Below are positions 39,301 through 49,400 of a stretch of DNA of 64,000 nt, one piece after another (positions within the stretch are counted from its first letter, which is position 1; every line of letters begins with the position of its first letter). A model generated the notes under the pieces. The model saw nothing but the letters and a program-made list of their open reading frames with translations. It had not been told where the DNA came from and made no database searches. The position numbers and the translations under genes were made by a program. Origin of the DNA: Brachycybe producta (lineage: Eukaryota; Arthropoda; Diplopoda; Playtdesmida; Andrognathidae); NCBI GenBank assembly GCA_036925085.1, contig JAUPFP010000052.1, positions 496,001 to 560,000 on the forward strand, in the 5' to 3' direction.

Positions 39301-39434
39301 AATGAAGCCGTGAAAAACGATCGATTTTGACGTTCAGGACTCAATTAAAAAGCTAATTTCGATGCTTAAAATGCGTTAAAACCCACCTTAGCTTTGCCAG
39401 CTTCAAGTTTCCGTTGTCTTTCGATCGAATCCAT
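3945..39434 (-). CDS. AKAP9: AKAP9/pericentrin-like giant coiled-coil scaffold, 32 exons, complete
   Basis: This encodes a large scaffold expected at centrosomes/Golgi, where family members anchor gamma-tubulin complexes and signalling enzymes. Thirty-two exons join in frame to about 3,438 codons, within the usual 3,300-3,900-residue range. The start (39434) gives MDSIERQRKLEAGKAK, very close to the vertebrate AKAP9 N-terminus. Heptad-rich coiled coil fills most of the protein. The C-terminal exons carry a PACT domain (YKYLRAQSFRKNLIYQKNYL, then a basic stretch with MRYLVSKWRR), the centrosome-targeting module shared by AKAP9 and pericentrin. The start and the end (LAEYVQRFDSIQQQLG) both resemble AKAP9, so I prefer that name. 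The gene could also be the single AKAP9/PCNT ancestor, like insect Plp. Exon phases agree throughout. Several donors are weak (gttttg, gtctga, gtgtgt). The gene spans 35.5 kb because of one 14.7-kb intron. Kinase-anchoring motifs were not assessed. Confidence 0.9.
4145..4690. repeat. Two adjacent family A foldback copies
   Basis: Copies at about 4145-4390 and 4440-4690 in the last AKAP9-like intron. Each shows outer and inner half-sites in both orientations. A further half copy is at about 4740-4860, reaching to within about 70 bp of exon 31. Confidence 0.75.
11390..12070. repeat. Family A foldback cluster
   Basis: Several inner half-sites in both orientations (near 11465, 11570, 11640, 11730 and 11820) with outer half-sites (ctcttctagtttcaaaac) between them. 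These look like tandem or nested diverged copies in the intron between exons 19 and 20. Confidence 0.65.
12482..20590 (-). CDS. AKAP9: AKAP9-like, central exons 6-19
   Basis: Exons in transcript order: 20162-20590, 19041-19241, 18462-18577, 18057-18271, 17873-17989, 17560-17790, 16828-17034, 15800-15865, 14812-15065, 14644-14763, 14364-14585, 14105-14317, 13222-13728, 12482-12655. Mostly charged coiled coil. Recognisable AKAP9-like stretches are exon 11 (AGNRLSNAVRRLLDLFRES, like the ISSRLQAAVEKLLEAISE segment) and exons 14-15 (KQLKAYKQFVEA then EREQEREDFHREV, like the segment with DREHERDVFQQEI). Exon 9 (NMYIHLLTNITSVVLNLAKT) is a non-coiled, helical stretch. Exon 13 is a 66-nt exon (VHSARNDQNAPPPHLTVTGD) that is phase-compatible on both sides. 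It is the least certain and could be alternative. Confidence 0.82.
12740..13180. repeat. Family B foldback cluster
   Basis: Repeated blocks of the type gcacttgaaccctctgaac and complement gttcagagagttca, with gttttctatgttggaaccctg, in alternating orientation. It sits between exons 18 and 19 of the AKAP9-like gene. Confidence 0.65.
19330..19700. repeat. Family A foldback copies
   Basis: Starts with aaaactagaatagtaaac and ends with tttactattctagtttcta. Inner half-sites gtttattttgaaagatatc occur near 19450 and 19617. Confidence 0.7.
20006..20133. repeat. Family B palindrome beside AKAP9-like exon 6
   Basis: The left arm (ttcaagaaggagaacttggc..., 20006-20050) is matched by its reverse complement at about 20088-20133 with a short centre. 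The right end lies 29 bp from the donor of exon 6. Confidence 0.85.
20995..21600. repeat. CT/CA-rich microsatellite with higher-order repeat
   Basis: Runs of tctc and caca with embedded marker words (acacacgcccact, ctctcgcgcacacac, acactaacacac). The marker order recurs with a period of about 261 bp, so the tract is partly a duplicated higher-order unit. Confidence 0.9.
22458..22526. repeat. Short GC-rich hairpin
   Basis: gctgccccttaatgtgtggc pairs with gccccacgttaaggggcagc on the other side of a loop containing cacttgacatcaagctttca. It is flanked by a further weaker match (cacaattta and taattgtgaa). Unlike families A and B in sequence. Confidence 0.75.
24200..24625. repeat. Family B foldback with repeated internal blocks
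   Basis: Blocks of the type gcttgtatcagagggttcaa and gtggcaagtc recur at about 24490, 24545 and 24600. The left part has cttggcacttgaac in the other orientation. Confidence 0.65.
24375..24455 (+). repeat. Dispersed repeat core, copy 1
   Basis: Contains ctgccataggcctttatggc and tgcttgcagagtaatttttc. The same words occur at 44958-45035, and a diverged complement lies at 63565-63650. Possible short interspersed element. Confidence 0.65.
24806..25425. repeat. 35-bp minisatellite
   Basis: About 17-18 copies of a 35-bp unit (attcaagactagaaaagacc then ttcagagatgatt plus a variable base pair). Variants ending gt, tc or tt alternate in a partly periodic order, which suggests duplication of multi-unit blocks. 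Confidence 0.92.
26900..29130. repeat. Dense run of family A foldbacks, one interrupted by a nested element
   Basis: Copies at about 26905-27125, 27170-27345, 27810-28110, 28130-28330, 28340-28590 and 28640-29130. Each pairs outer half-sites (gaaactagaagggtagct and complement) and inner half-sites around a loop. The last copy is split by the element at 28743-29016. Confidence 0.8.
28743..29016. mobile_element. 274-bp terminal-inverted-repeat element with TA flanks, nested in family A
   Basis: Left end cggagccctgtaaaggaca and right end tgtcctttacagggctccg are exact reverse complements. Similarity continues through agatttttttt and aatctcgacatttc for about 50 bp. TA lies on both sides (28741-28742 and 29017-29018), as for Tc1/mariner-type insertions. 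The centre holds a second inverted pair (catgttaattatgccatgtt and complement). No coding capacity, so non-autonomous. Confidence 0.85.
30308..30885. repeat. Long family A-related foldback, probably full length
   Basis: Starts ttaaggtggctttatagata and ends tatctattgagccaccttaa. Inner parts contain cagatggcgccactgcagtgg, gcgaacgttttt and the family A half-sites. The same block order occurs at 48145-48660, partly in the opposite orientation. Confidence 0.75.
31320..32080. repeat. Run of family A foldbacks
   Basis: Four successive copies (about 31320-31490, 31500-31700, 31710-31940, 31965-32080) with paired half-sites, varying at a few positions each. Confidence 0.75.
32938..33112. repeat. AT-rich hairpin directly upstream of the GPCR gene
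   Basis: tttcaaaatcaaatatctta...aattagct on the left is matched by agctaattatc...taagatatttgattttgaaa on the right with about 45 bp between the arms. A partial third copy lies at about 32760-32830. The element overlaps the upstream open frame of the receptor, which argues for the downstream start codon. Confidence 0.7.
33275..34336 (+). CDS. Intronless class A-like G-protein-coupled receptor nested in the AKAP9-like intron
   Basis: A 353-residue single-exon protein with seven hydrophobic segments: about 18-43, 53-78, 100-124, 144-165, 183-210, 258-284 and 302-324. Rhodopsin-family landmarks are N34 in TM1, C100 at the top of TM3 with C175 in loop 2 (likely disulfide), EQY (125-127) in the DRY position followed by NAVHP, W154 in TM4, CHLP (273-276) in place of CWxP, and NSVVKPLLY (314-322) in place of NPxxY. 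The string LGWN after TM4 recalls adenosine, lysolipid and cannabinoid receptors, so that broad group is my best guess. The ligand is unknown. The frame stays open 60 codons upstream through AT-rich hairpin DNA. I chose the ATG whose product begins just before the Pro-rich N-terminus. The C-tail has cysteines 340, 342 and 346 (possible palmitoylation). It lies antisense inside the intron at 20591-35332. An AATAAA occurs near 34779. Confidence 0.8.
   Translation: MDSVLESAPPPPPVDHKLYLVLSMALATICFFVNGIQIIGLVRNNLQTNKVRNILTLSRSTTGLVATFTVLYPIKLVINEHPSHWHNPYKQNILSGYTTCLTIGSSIYLAAIFLTITDSTLAVLEQYLNAVHPRSYLRHLENPTSLIVCITIGWIETTIFILIPSLGWNDYTGICVMPDIWKLDFFVLMAATISVHFVVEAVMVAKMWLVLRRNIYAINPESEEMPVASASFLRASYDGRQPTTAPTTESQYQRPKTSTVVTCTAAFLVTLACHLPLFVHWLTYAGCFHHRNSLIVNSERTNAFIWTSILILVNSVVKPLLYVFEDDQLPKPSLDFLKICLCPYHCQNPTTSP
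34333..34640. repeat. Family A foldback abutting the GPCR stop codon
   Basis: The terminus ttaaggtggttttaaaagcg begins within the last codons of the receptor. Outer and inner half-sites follow in order and are mirrored on the right. The TAA of the receptor lies inside the element's terminal ttaagg. Confidence 0.75.
34840..35275. repeat. Two family A foldback copies next to AKAP9-like exon 5
   Basis: Copies at about 34840-35080 and 35095-35275. Inner half-sites in both orientations lie near 34905, 34995, 35115 and 35195. The second ends about 60 bp from the exon 5 donor. Confidence 0.7.
35333..39434 (-). CDS. AKAP9: AKAP9-like, N-terminal exons 1-5
   Basis: Exons in transcript order: 39387-39434, 39088-39183, 38934-39020, 38222-38389 and 35333-38146. 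All are phase 0. Exon 4 (ICEYQSALKQRDDVINQL) matches the AKAP9 region reading FEAAIKQRDGIITQL from memory. Exon 5 is a single 2,814-nt exon of exactly 938 codons (protein residues about 134-1071), far larger than any other exon here. It is continuous coiled coil. Residues about 340-650 (36600-37530) contain a tandem repeat of about 43 codons, marked by DYKEQLVA, NEQIASL and ETKLERLVSER. The exon ends at a consensus gtaagt donor opening the giant intron. Confidence 0.9.
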
Positions 39435-40457
39435 ATCAATCAATAAAACTTTTCAACGAAAACCGAGCCAAAAACACGGAAAAACGAAGCCACATCGTCA
39501 AGAAAATTACAGAAATAGGACAACCGGAAAACATACCGGAAGTTACTCTGGTAGCCGCTTCCTCTTTAAGCTCCAGGTAACTATGTGCTTGATAAGTTGA
39601 CACTTCGTTTCTTACGTAATTGTAGACAAAATAGAGAATTGAAAACGATATCAAATAACTTTGAATTAAATATTTATCTCAATACTTGCCAGAAAAATGC
39701 AAGACTTATCACCTTACTCTATTTCTTTAATTTTCTTTTTAATTATTTTGTCCGTTCATACTTACCGAAACCTTTCTGTTTATACACCAATGAGGCAATG
39801 AGTATAATTTTCGTATGCAAGTATATTGAAGCGTCAACATAACATAGAAATTCATATAAAAAAAGTATCCAACATGTCGTCAGAGTTCATTGAATTAAAC
39901 AATAAATCGCCATCTTCGTACACCACTTACATGCTTCTAGAATTCTGACAGATAACCAAACGTTTTCTCAAGTGACTGACCAATCTTCGTGCACGACTAT
40001 TTTGAAGCATGAACAGAACACATAATTTTCTAATCAAGGAGTACGAACATGTCGTCACAGTGTATTGAATTAAACAATTAAAAAGAGCCATCTTGGTGCA
40101 CCAATAACTTGCTTCGGAAATTCTGACACGCAACCAAATCGATTTCTCAAGTGATTGACCAATTACAAGCATGAGATTTCTTTCTCCCTGACGTTCATTA
40201 GCCAATTGTATTATAAACATCCACATTCACTAATTAGCCATAACCAGTAGATGGCGCCAGCTCACGTTAAAAGTATCGATATATGTATCGTTAATTCAAT
40301 ATCAATGATGACGTCACGCCCTATTCGCAGTCAGCTGTTATAGCAGTCAACTGCTACAAGGATTACATGAGTCCTATTGAAAATCCGACTGAAAATGACT
40401 GCATTTACGCATTGTTTATAATTTACTAGTGAAAAATCAACGATTCCTCTCAGAAGA
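39435..40457. promoter_or_regulatory. Shared divergent promoter region between the AKAP9-like gene and VPS50
   Basis: About 1.0 kb separates the two divergent start codons, so it should hold both promoters and 5' leaders. Visible are a tandem duplication of about 177 bp (roughly 39868-40220; both copies share catgtcgtca, attgaattaaac and ttctcaagtgactgacc-like blocks), a TATCGATA palindrome near 40272, a gatggcgcc box near 40252, and several tgacgtca-type sites between 40300 and 40620, some of them inside the first VPS50 intron. No TATA box at a fixed spacing was evident. Any transcription-factor assignment is inference. Confidence 0.5.
39868..40220. repeat. About 177-bp tandem duplication in the divergent promoter
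   Basis: Shared words acatgtcgtca (39871 and 40047), attgaattaaacaat, gccatctt, aattctgaca and ttctcaagtga recur in the same order in both halves. The copies are clearly diverged. Confidence 0.7.
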
Positions 40458-43400
40458 ATGGACATCAAAGAGAAGCTGAGACTGAGATTCAAGCTGAACA
40501 GACAGGTTTTTAACTTTTCACACGAGAAAAACCCGACTAACAATGCTTTTCTTATAGGGACCATTACGCGACTTGACACTGGCGATGACGTCACTGTGAA
40601 ACATGCCCCTAATGACGTCATCCACTTGCACTAACATCTCTTTATGAGAAATTACTTATTTTTTTTACGTTTTCATGGTTTTTTTCTTTATGGCAGGGTT
40701 CATCTGTGGCTTCAAATGTGACGACACCAATCGATAGTCCATTGTCACCTCCGAGAGACACTTCGGCCGCCTTCGAACATGAGGATCAAGTGAAATAATA
40801 CAAATATCGAGCGAAAACATTTGAAGATTTCGACTAATCTGTGTTGGGTTTTTTGTTTCTTCTTCTTGTAGATGAGGATGGAGACGAAGACGGAACAAAC
40901 GATGTCGATCGAAGACGTTTTGCCGACGATCGAGGACGTCTACTACAGCGACGACACTTTCGATGCGAAGGAACACATTCTAAAGAAGCTTCCAGATGGT
41001 TTGAATTTGGACGAAATTGTAGAAGATCGGAAGAAACTTGCGAGACAACTTCGTGTGGTTTTGTATATTATTTATTATATTTAAATGAAAATCATTACGT
41101 TTGATTTCAGTAATTTAGAAAGAAGGAAGAAATTGCAGATAAGAATTGTATGAAATTGTATTGAAAATTATATTTTAAAAAAAATATTCATTAGAAAATG
41201 CAGGAAAATTGTGTCGAAAATTGATTAAAAAAATTTCTTGAAAATTGTTATAATATTTAAATAAAAAATACAGAAATTTGTTGAAATTTAATTAAACTCA
41301 TGAGAAAATGCAGAAATTTATTTAATATAAATGAAAATTATTAAAATATTTTAGCAAATGGATAAATTTTAATTAGAAAACTTAGAAATTTAGTGAGAAA
41401 AAAAACACTAAACTCATTTTTTTAAAAAAAATCATAAATTTATTTAATAATTTTGAAAAAAATCGTTAGAAAGTGAGAAATTTGTTCATCAGTAAATGCA
41501 GAAATTAATTTAAAAAAAACAAACACTGAAATTCATTAGAAAATGTAAACTTGGTGAAAAATATTAAAAAGTTGGTAAATAAAAATGCTTAAGTTTGTTC
41601 AAAATTACTTAAAAATTCATCTGAAAATGCAGAAATTAAATGAAATTCATTAAAAATGCAGAATTTAATGATGTAAATTAATAGAAAAAAAATATCCTTG
41701 TCAAACTGCTAAAAATTTGTTGAAAAATAACTACAAACTTTGTCTGGAAATTCAGAAATTTGATTAAAAAAGTTATTTAAAAATTACGTAGAAATGTATT
41801 AACAATTACTCGAGTTACATTTGAAATTTGCATACATTTATGTAGCCTTTCGATTCAATTTTACTCATTTTAAACTGAATATTTACAATTTCTAATATAG
41901 TTTTAATGATTTCATTAAGTTTCCTACAATTTAATTCTGAATTTTAGCAATTTTTAGTAAAGTTATCGTGATTTTAATTGAGTTTCACTAAAATAGGTGT
42001 AGTTTTCTAAAGAGTTTTAAGTGATTTTCCCCGATTATTTAGGTTACGGAACGTGTATCGGTTTTGATTCTCGAAAAAGAAGCCGCCTACATGAAAGAAC
42101 TAGAAACAGTTCACCAATTACAGAACGGTCTTCAAGAAGCGCTTACAATCTGCTACGAAGCGAGACGGTCTCAAAAACGAAACAATTTTGCCCCTTTTTT
42201 TCGTCTGTCGTCATCTAATCGAGGGTTTTATTTTTCTTTCTATCGATGTTTCTAGCGGATTGTCGTACGCTCAACAACAATTCACGGTTGCCAGTTTAGG
42301 AATCTTATCGAATTACTACAAGCGACAACAGTTATTAGGAATCTTGCAGTCTTTAAGAATGATAAAGACGTTGGTTAGTAACTGACTAACTAGAAAAAGA
42401 TCGTTTCTCAGTGTGTGTCGTTAGCTAACGGAAACTTTGTTTTCGTTTCAGCAACAAACCGACGTCCGATTACGAGAGCTTTTAGAGGTTTCCTTTTCTT
42501 CGGTTTCTTTTACGCCGTGTTTAAAGAAACACGACAAACTGAAATGATTTCTTGTGTTTTCACGTAGGAGGAAGATTATCCGGGAGCGATAAATCTTTGT
42601 CTCGCTTGTCAAAAAGCGGTTTTAACATTCAGAAAGTATCGTTGTATAAGTGAACTGAGTACGAAACTTCAAGACACGATCGAAACGATCGAGGAACAGT
42701 TGGATGTCGCTCTGTCTCGTGTCTGTAGCCACTTTCAGACTAGTCATTACGAGAAAGTACAACTAGGTTATCGGCTCTTAGGAAAAACTCAAGTAAAGAA
42801 TTAAGTTTACTGAATTCTGAGGAAATTAGGTCAAAATTTGTCAAAGAAACTTGGCACTTGAACTTCAACTTGAACTCTCTGAACGCAGTTGCAACTTAGA
42901 AAACTCCTCATGTTCCAAGGATATTCAATAAAAACAGGATTTTTTTTATGCTGCAACCCTGTTCAGAGGCTACAAAAGAGTTTAAGTTCAAGTGCTAAGG
43001 TTCCAACTGAAGAATTAAACTTGGCACTTGAACTCTCTGAACGCAAGTTCCAAAGTACTCAATAAAAACAAGTTTTTACGTTGCAACCCTGTTTAGAGGC
43101 TCCAAGTTTAAAATCAAAAGCCAAAATTCAAGTTAAACTTAAAATTCAATTTAAACTTGGCCCTTGAACTTTTTACAAGGTCCCTACTTTACAAAAACCC
43201 TGCTCAGAGGGTTCAAGTGTTACGTCTCCGACTGAAAAACTAAACATGGCACTTGAACTTCAACTCGAACCCTCTGAACAGGATTCCAATAAAGAAAAAA
43301 CCCCTCAGTTCAATTAATAATAAAAGCGAGGCTTTTTTTAATTAATGGTCACTCTGATTATGGTTCAGATTGCAATGGATCAGCTACACATGCATTTTAC

Positions 43401-46400
43401 GACAGCAATCCACAACACTGCATTCACGATCGTTCTCGGCTACGTCGAACTCTGTTCCGTTAAGGCCGGAACGAGTTTTCACAAGAGACAGTATCAAGAT
43501 TTATGCAAAGTTAGTTTGAATTACTGAGAATTAAGAAACGATCGAGCCGGTTTAATTCTGAGGTAGCCGTAACCTCGTCGCTTTTTTTCTTAATAAAACA
43601 AAAACAGTACGTTACGACCGACAGCTTCACGGCGTGTTTGGTCGATCTCTGCAAAGCCATGTGGCAAATTATGCACAGCTACTATCGGGTCATGGAATGG
43701 CACGAATTAAAAGATGGCGAGAAAGACGACGAAGATGAAAAAGGTCAATTGGTTCGATTAGCAATTTACGATCATTCTTTTAAATATTAAAACAATTTTT
43801 AAAAAAAAGTCAAAATTAGAAACTAGATTCTAGTCTTTTAGGCGCAAAATGTAAAGATACTTGAAAGTGTTTTAGAAACTAGAAGGGTAGCTTAATCAAA
43901 TAAGAATATTTTCATGTTGATATCTTTCAAAATAAACTTTTTTTCTAAAAAAAAACATCAGTTTAAAGTTGGATCAATTTCGAACTGACGTAAACCATTT
44001 ATTTTAAAAAGATATCAACATGATCCTTCTAGTTTCTAAAACACATTCAATTTTTATTGAATTTGTTTCTAAAAAAACTAACCGAATTACGTGTGGAGTT
44101 TTTTTTTTATTTGACCCACAGTTATTTTTTTTCCAATGAAAAAGACTGGTTAGAGGCTACATTTTTCTCTAATCAACAGATGCTAGTGAGTCCAAAAAAA
44201 AGCCTCTAACCAGCCTTTTTGATTGAAATAAGCAACCGTAATTGTTGCTATATAACTCTCGTTAACATAATTCGAGATTATAACAAATTTGCTTTTCTAC
44301 TCTTTAAAAAAAAGAGGACGGTGGTCTCGGTTTGGAAGCGAATTTCAATCGCCGTTACGTTCGTCAGAAACTCGAACACGGTTTAATTCGTATCTGGCAG
44401 GACGTTCAACAGAAAGTCAAGGCTTATCTTTTAGCCTCGGACCTTTCGAACTTTAAATACGACGAATTCATTCACGTTCTCGATCTGGTTAATCGGTATA
44501 ATTTTTTTTCTTCCCGTTCTTCGTAAAGAGGAGGAGGAGGTTCTTTTTAAAAAAATGTTTTATTTTTTAAAAGGCTCATTGAGGTGGGAGAAGAATTCTG
44601 CGGAAGTAAATCGGACGGACTTCAGGAATCCGTCAGAAGACAGAGCGTTAATTATTTTAGAAATTATCACAGAACGAGCATGGAAGAACTACGAATGTTT
44701 CTCGAGAACGAAGGATGGGAACTTTGTCCCGTTAAACTCAACTTCACCATTTTTCATCTGGTCGTAAGTTTCTCTTTTTTTTACGATTTTTCTTTTCAAA
44801 CTTCCCCTCTTTTTTAATTTTAACTAAAATATTTTTAAATAAAATATTAATTATTTTATATTTTAATCAAAAACTGAAAAGAAAAATCAGGAAACAAATG
44901 TTTATTTCGACAATGCTTTATATCAATGGGGTTTTATATTTTCTGGTTTTCTGTTTTGCATTCTCTATGCTGCACTCGTCCCTCTGCCATAGGCCTTTAT
45001 GGCTGCTTGCAGAGTAATTTTTCAAATTCAAATTCAAAAAAATGCATTTCTATGCCGCTTCAAGCCATAAACAACATGAAAAATGCTTTGAAAGTGACTC
45101 GTTTACTCTTCTAGTCTTTAAAACACTTTCAGAAAAAGAAACTTTGAAGAACATTTTTTTTGGCGGAGTTTCATCTTTCAAAATAAACTTTTGATTACAG
45201 ATTGAAGCTGTTTCAAAGGAATAAAAAGTTTATTTTGAAAGATATCAACGTGAAAAAACGTTTATTTTAGAATTTTTTTCTAAAATAGGAATTTCGATTT
45301 CTTCATCATTCGAAAGAAGATGTTCGCAAATCGAGCATCGGATCACCGGCTTCTTCGCCGAACCACAATTCGAAGGGATTCGAATTCTTTCGAAAGTATT
45401 ACGAAGAAGGAAATCCTTTTAGCATTCGGAACGATGACGAAGAAGAAGACGAAGTTTCTCCGATCCTAATTGCAAGTCCATTCATAATCGTGCAAAATAC
45501 AAAAGAAAAAGTTATAAAAAAAAATTTCTTGTTTTTCTTTCGTAAAAGGGAGAAACAAATCGGCACGAAACTTACGAGGATTCGGACAGCAACGATTCGG
45601 ATGTTCCCGAAGAGTTGAAGCAAGATTACGTCGACGAAAGGACGGGAGAACATCCTTCGACAAAGTAACTTAAAACCCTTTTTCGTGGATTTTTTCTTCC
45701 TTTTTAACGGAAAATTGTTTCATATTTACGAAAAAAGGCATTCAAAGACGATAAGAAATTTATCGTTGAAATCGACAAAAGGACAACCTCCGATTCTTAC
45801 GAACACGACTCTCGGAGTTCTGAGATTGTTTGGTAAAAAAAAAGTTATAACTCGGGAGGAAACAATCTTGTGCCTCGTTCTTAAAAGTTACGATCCCCTT
45901 TTTTTTTCATTTTCAGGCAAGTACATGCAAATGATGAACGTTTTAAAACCGATCGCATTCGACGTTCTCATTTGCATGTCGCAGTTATTCGAATATTATA
46001 TGTTTGCCGTTTACAGCTTCTTTGCCACCGATTTGGTATCGTTATTTGTTTACGTACAACATTAATTAATTACAAAAGAAAGCTAAACTCGTAGCTTATC
46101 TTTTGACTTTTCCTTTTTTTTGTTTGTTTTTAAAAAAAAGGGAGAAGTCGGAGATGCGATCGTAAGCGATAAGTTAAGATCGGCATTGAGGCGCATCAAC
46201 GAGAAGCTCATTTACGACGAGGCGGCGGCTACAAGTCCTCAGAACTCCGTTCCTGGAGACAACAATCAGAAGGTGGTCTCTCATCCGTTCTCCCTCCGCC
46301 TTGTCTTTTTTTTTCTTTTCATTTCGTACGATTTCAGTTAAATCGCACGATTTAAATACATTTTAATAATTTTAACTTTGTAGTTTTAATTTTTTTTAAT

Positions 46401-49400
46401 TAACATTTAAATTAAAATATATTTTTTAAAAAAAAATTAACATTAATTTTTATCTTTTATTTGAATTTCAAATAAAATTAACAATTTTAACTATTAATTT
46501 TAATTAAAATTAATAGAAAATATTAATTTTAATTTTAACTACTTTTGTAGTCGTTTTTTAAATTAAATTATTTTTTATAATATTTATTTTAAATTTCTGA
46601 ATATTTAAAATAATTCAATTTAAAATAAATAATTTTAATTTAATCTACTTTTGTAGTTTTAATTACTAACTTAAAATTTAAATAGTAATTGAAAATTAAT
46701 TTTATTTTAATTTTTTTTTATAAATTATACATTATTAGGGTTCGGATTTTTATGCAATAATATCGTTCAAAGTGTTTCTCAATCTGTGGCTCCAAGTGCC
46801 AATTTTTGAAATAATCATTATCATTAGAACAACTGCAATTATGGCTTTTACTAATCAAAAATACCCGGTTAGAGGCTAATTGCCTAGTTACTATCAGTTG
46901 TCAACTAGAATTTTAGCCTCTAACTAGTATTTTTAATTGAAAAAAACAACAAATTGTTGATTTAAATTGGATTACTTCATAATTGGCTCTTGAGAAACCT
47001 CTGTTTGATATTTTGCTTAAAAATCCGAGCCCTAATTATATATAAATTTTAAATAAAATTATCCACATTACGAATAATTTTAATTTAATTTACGATACTT
47101 TTGTAGTTATTTGGTTTTTTTATAACTATTTTTTTTAAATTTTTAGAAGTTTTTTAAAAAAATAGTTTAAAATAAAATATCTGAATTAAATTAAAGAAAA
47201 AATCAGATTTTTAATTTTATGAGAAAATCGTGATTTCTTTTTCCCCCAACTGCTCTCTCTCTCTCTCTCTCTCCGATTGAAACACTTCTCGTAATCACGA
47301 TCTGATTACGATATCCGTCCCATGTTTGTTTCCTTTTTTAGGACAAAGTTCCGAAGCCGAATCTATCTCCGATCGTGAACCTTTCCGATAGAGACAGTCT
47401 TTTTGGTTTGGCCGAAAGAATGGTTGCGGCCGAATCACTGTAAGAAGAAAACCTAAAATCAACTCTCGAAAACATTGTATAAAAGTAATTTCTACTTTTC
47501 TCTCTCAAGCGTGTTTCTTGCGGAACAATTTAAACTTTTACACAGTCACTTGGACTCGCTCATTCCGATGGCGAAACGAACATCTTTACATCAGTTCTAT
47601 TCGTGCACCGTCAGCATGGCAGCGGAACAACGCAGACCAGTTTACATGGTCGTTGCCGCAAGAGCGATAGATTACGAACAAACTCTCGCTTTGATGGCTA
47701 ACGTCAAGTGGGACGTCGGTGACATAATGTCGCAACACAGTCCTTACGTCGACATATTGCTCAGGGTGCGCGCATTCACCAGAGAGAAAGAAACCAAGAA
47801 AACTCTCTCGCTCGAAAGTAACTAACAAATTTCTTCGTCTCTCTCTCTCTCTCTCGCAAATATAGGAGATGCAAGTGTTCAGCATGCGGCTGTCGGAAGT
47901 ATCGAAACGGGTTCCGATTCCGCACGAAGCTTACAACATTCTATGGAGTCACTGTATACGGTTGACGAACAAGACTTTCGTTGAAGGGTCGGTTCGAAAT
48001 CTTGTTCGGAAAATTGATCGCGACGACCAAAAATGGGTTTTATGGTGGAATGTTTCAAAATAAAACATTATGTGAAAGTTTTCCTTTCGATTATCATCAT
48101 GAAACTTTTAAATATGTTTCTCGTCGTCGATCAATTTTCAGTTAAGGTGGCTTTATGGATATTTATTGTTATTCTCCCCAGATGGCGCCACTGCAATGGC
48201 TAGTATGTTCTATAGAAGGTCTCTTCCCATTCAACCTGCGGTTTTGAGAGAACATTTATATTTTTCAAGCGAACGTTTTTCAGGAAAAACATTACGAAAA
48301 AATTCAAAGTGTTTTAGAAACTAGAATAGTTGGTGATAATGCTAAAAGTTTTTTTAATCATGATATCTTTCAAAATAAACTTTTTATGACAAGTTTGAAA
48401 AAAAGGCGAAATTAGTTGTTCGTGAAATTTCACTGAACTATAATATCGTTTATTTTGTAAGATATTGCCCTAAAAACACTTTTACCATTCTAGTTTTGAA
48501 AACAATTTGAATTTTTTTCATAATGTTTTAAAAAAAACATTCGCTTGACGTTTTTACGTCCAAATTTTATAAAAACGGCTATGAAGCATTGCATTTGCCA
48601 CTGCAGTAGCGCCGTCCGGTGGAACAAAAGCAAAATAAATATCTTTAGAGCCTCCTCGTAGTGTTTGAAACCGATTTTGTAAGACATTTTCTCTGAAAAC
48701 AGTTTCGCTAGTGCTCGTAAGTGTAGCAACGAGGGTCGTGCTCTGATGCAACTCGACTTCCAACAATTCCTCATTAAACTTGAAAAGATTACGGATCTCA
48801 GGTTGAAAAAAGGGCAACTTTTTGCCTTTTTTTAATAAAGTTGCTCTATTGAAAGTAATTTCATCTCTTTTTATTATATTTAAAAAAAGGCCAATTCCGG
48901 ACAAAGATTACGTAGAAAGTTACGTTAAGGCTTTCTATCTACCGGAAAACATTCTGGAAGAATGGATCATCGGTCACAAGGTCGGCATTTCGAACCTCCG
49001 ATCGGGTTTTGGAATTGTTGAAAGAGATTTATGTACTTAAATTTTGTATAGAAGCATCTTAAAGTGTAATAGAAACTAGAAGAGTAAGTGAATTGAGTCC
49101 TTGCATTTTTATGAAAATATACTTTCATCCTCTTTCGGCATTTTCATGAATAGTTTCAAAATAAACGTTTTTTTACGAAGTGTGACGACCCGAAAACACA
49201 TCCATTTTTTTTTTTTTGTTTTTATTTAAAGTACCATAAAAAGTTTATTTTGAAAGATATCTTCATAAATTGCTTCCAGTCAATTCCTTTACTCTTCTAG
49301 TTTCAACTCCACTTTTTAATTTCTTTCCACAAATAGCTAATTTTGAAAGATGTCATTTCGCACTCCAATTGCCCTCTCGGGTTACCTTTCTAGTTTCAAA

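Noticed and set aside
40572..40620. Possible extra VPS50 exon after the ttatag acceptor near 40560
   Set aside because: It reads only 13 codons before a stop in the required frame. The acceptor at 40696 joins cleanly instead.
40331..40621. 96-codon minus-strand frame in the VPS50 5' region
   Set aside because: Overlaps the VPS50 start exon on the other strand, with no family resemblance or splice context.
48490..48904. Minus-strand frames of 94 and 116 codons in VPS50
   Set aside because: They run through a family A foldback and VPS50 exons 20-21 in antisense.
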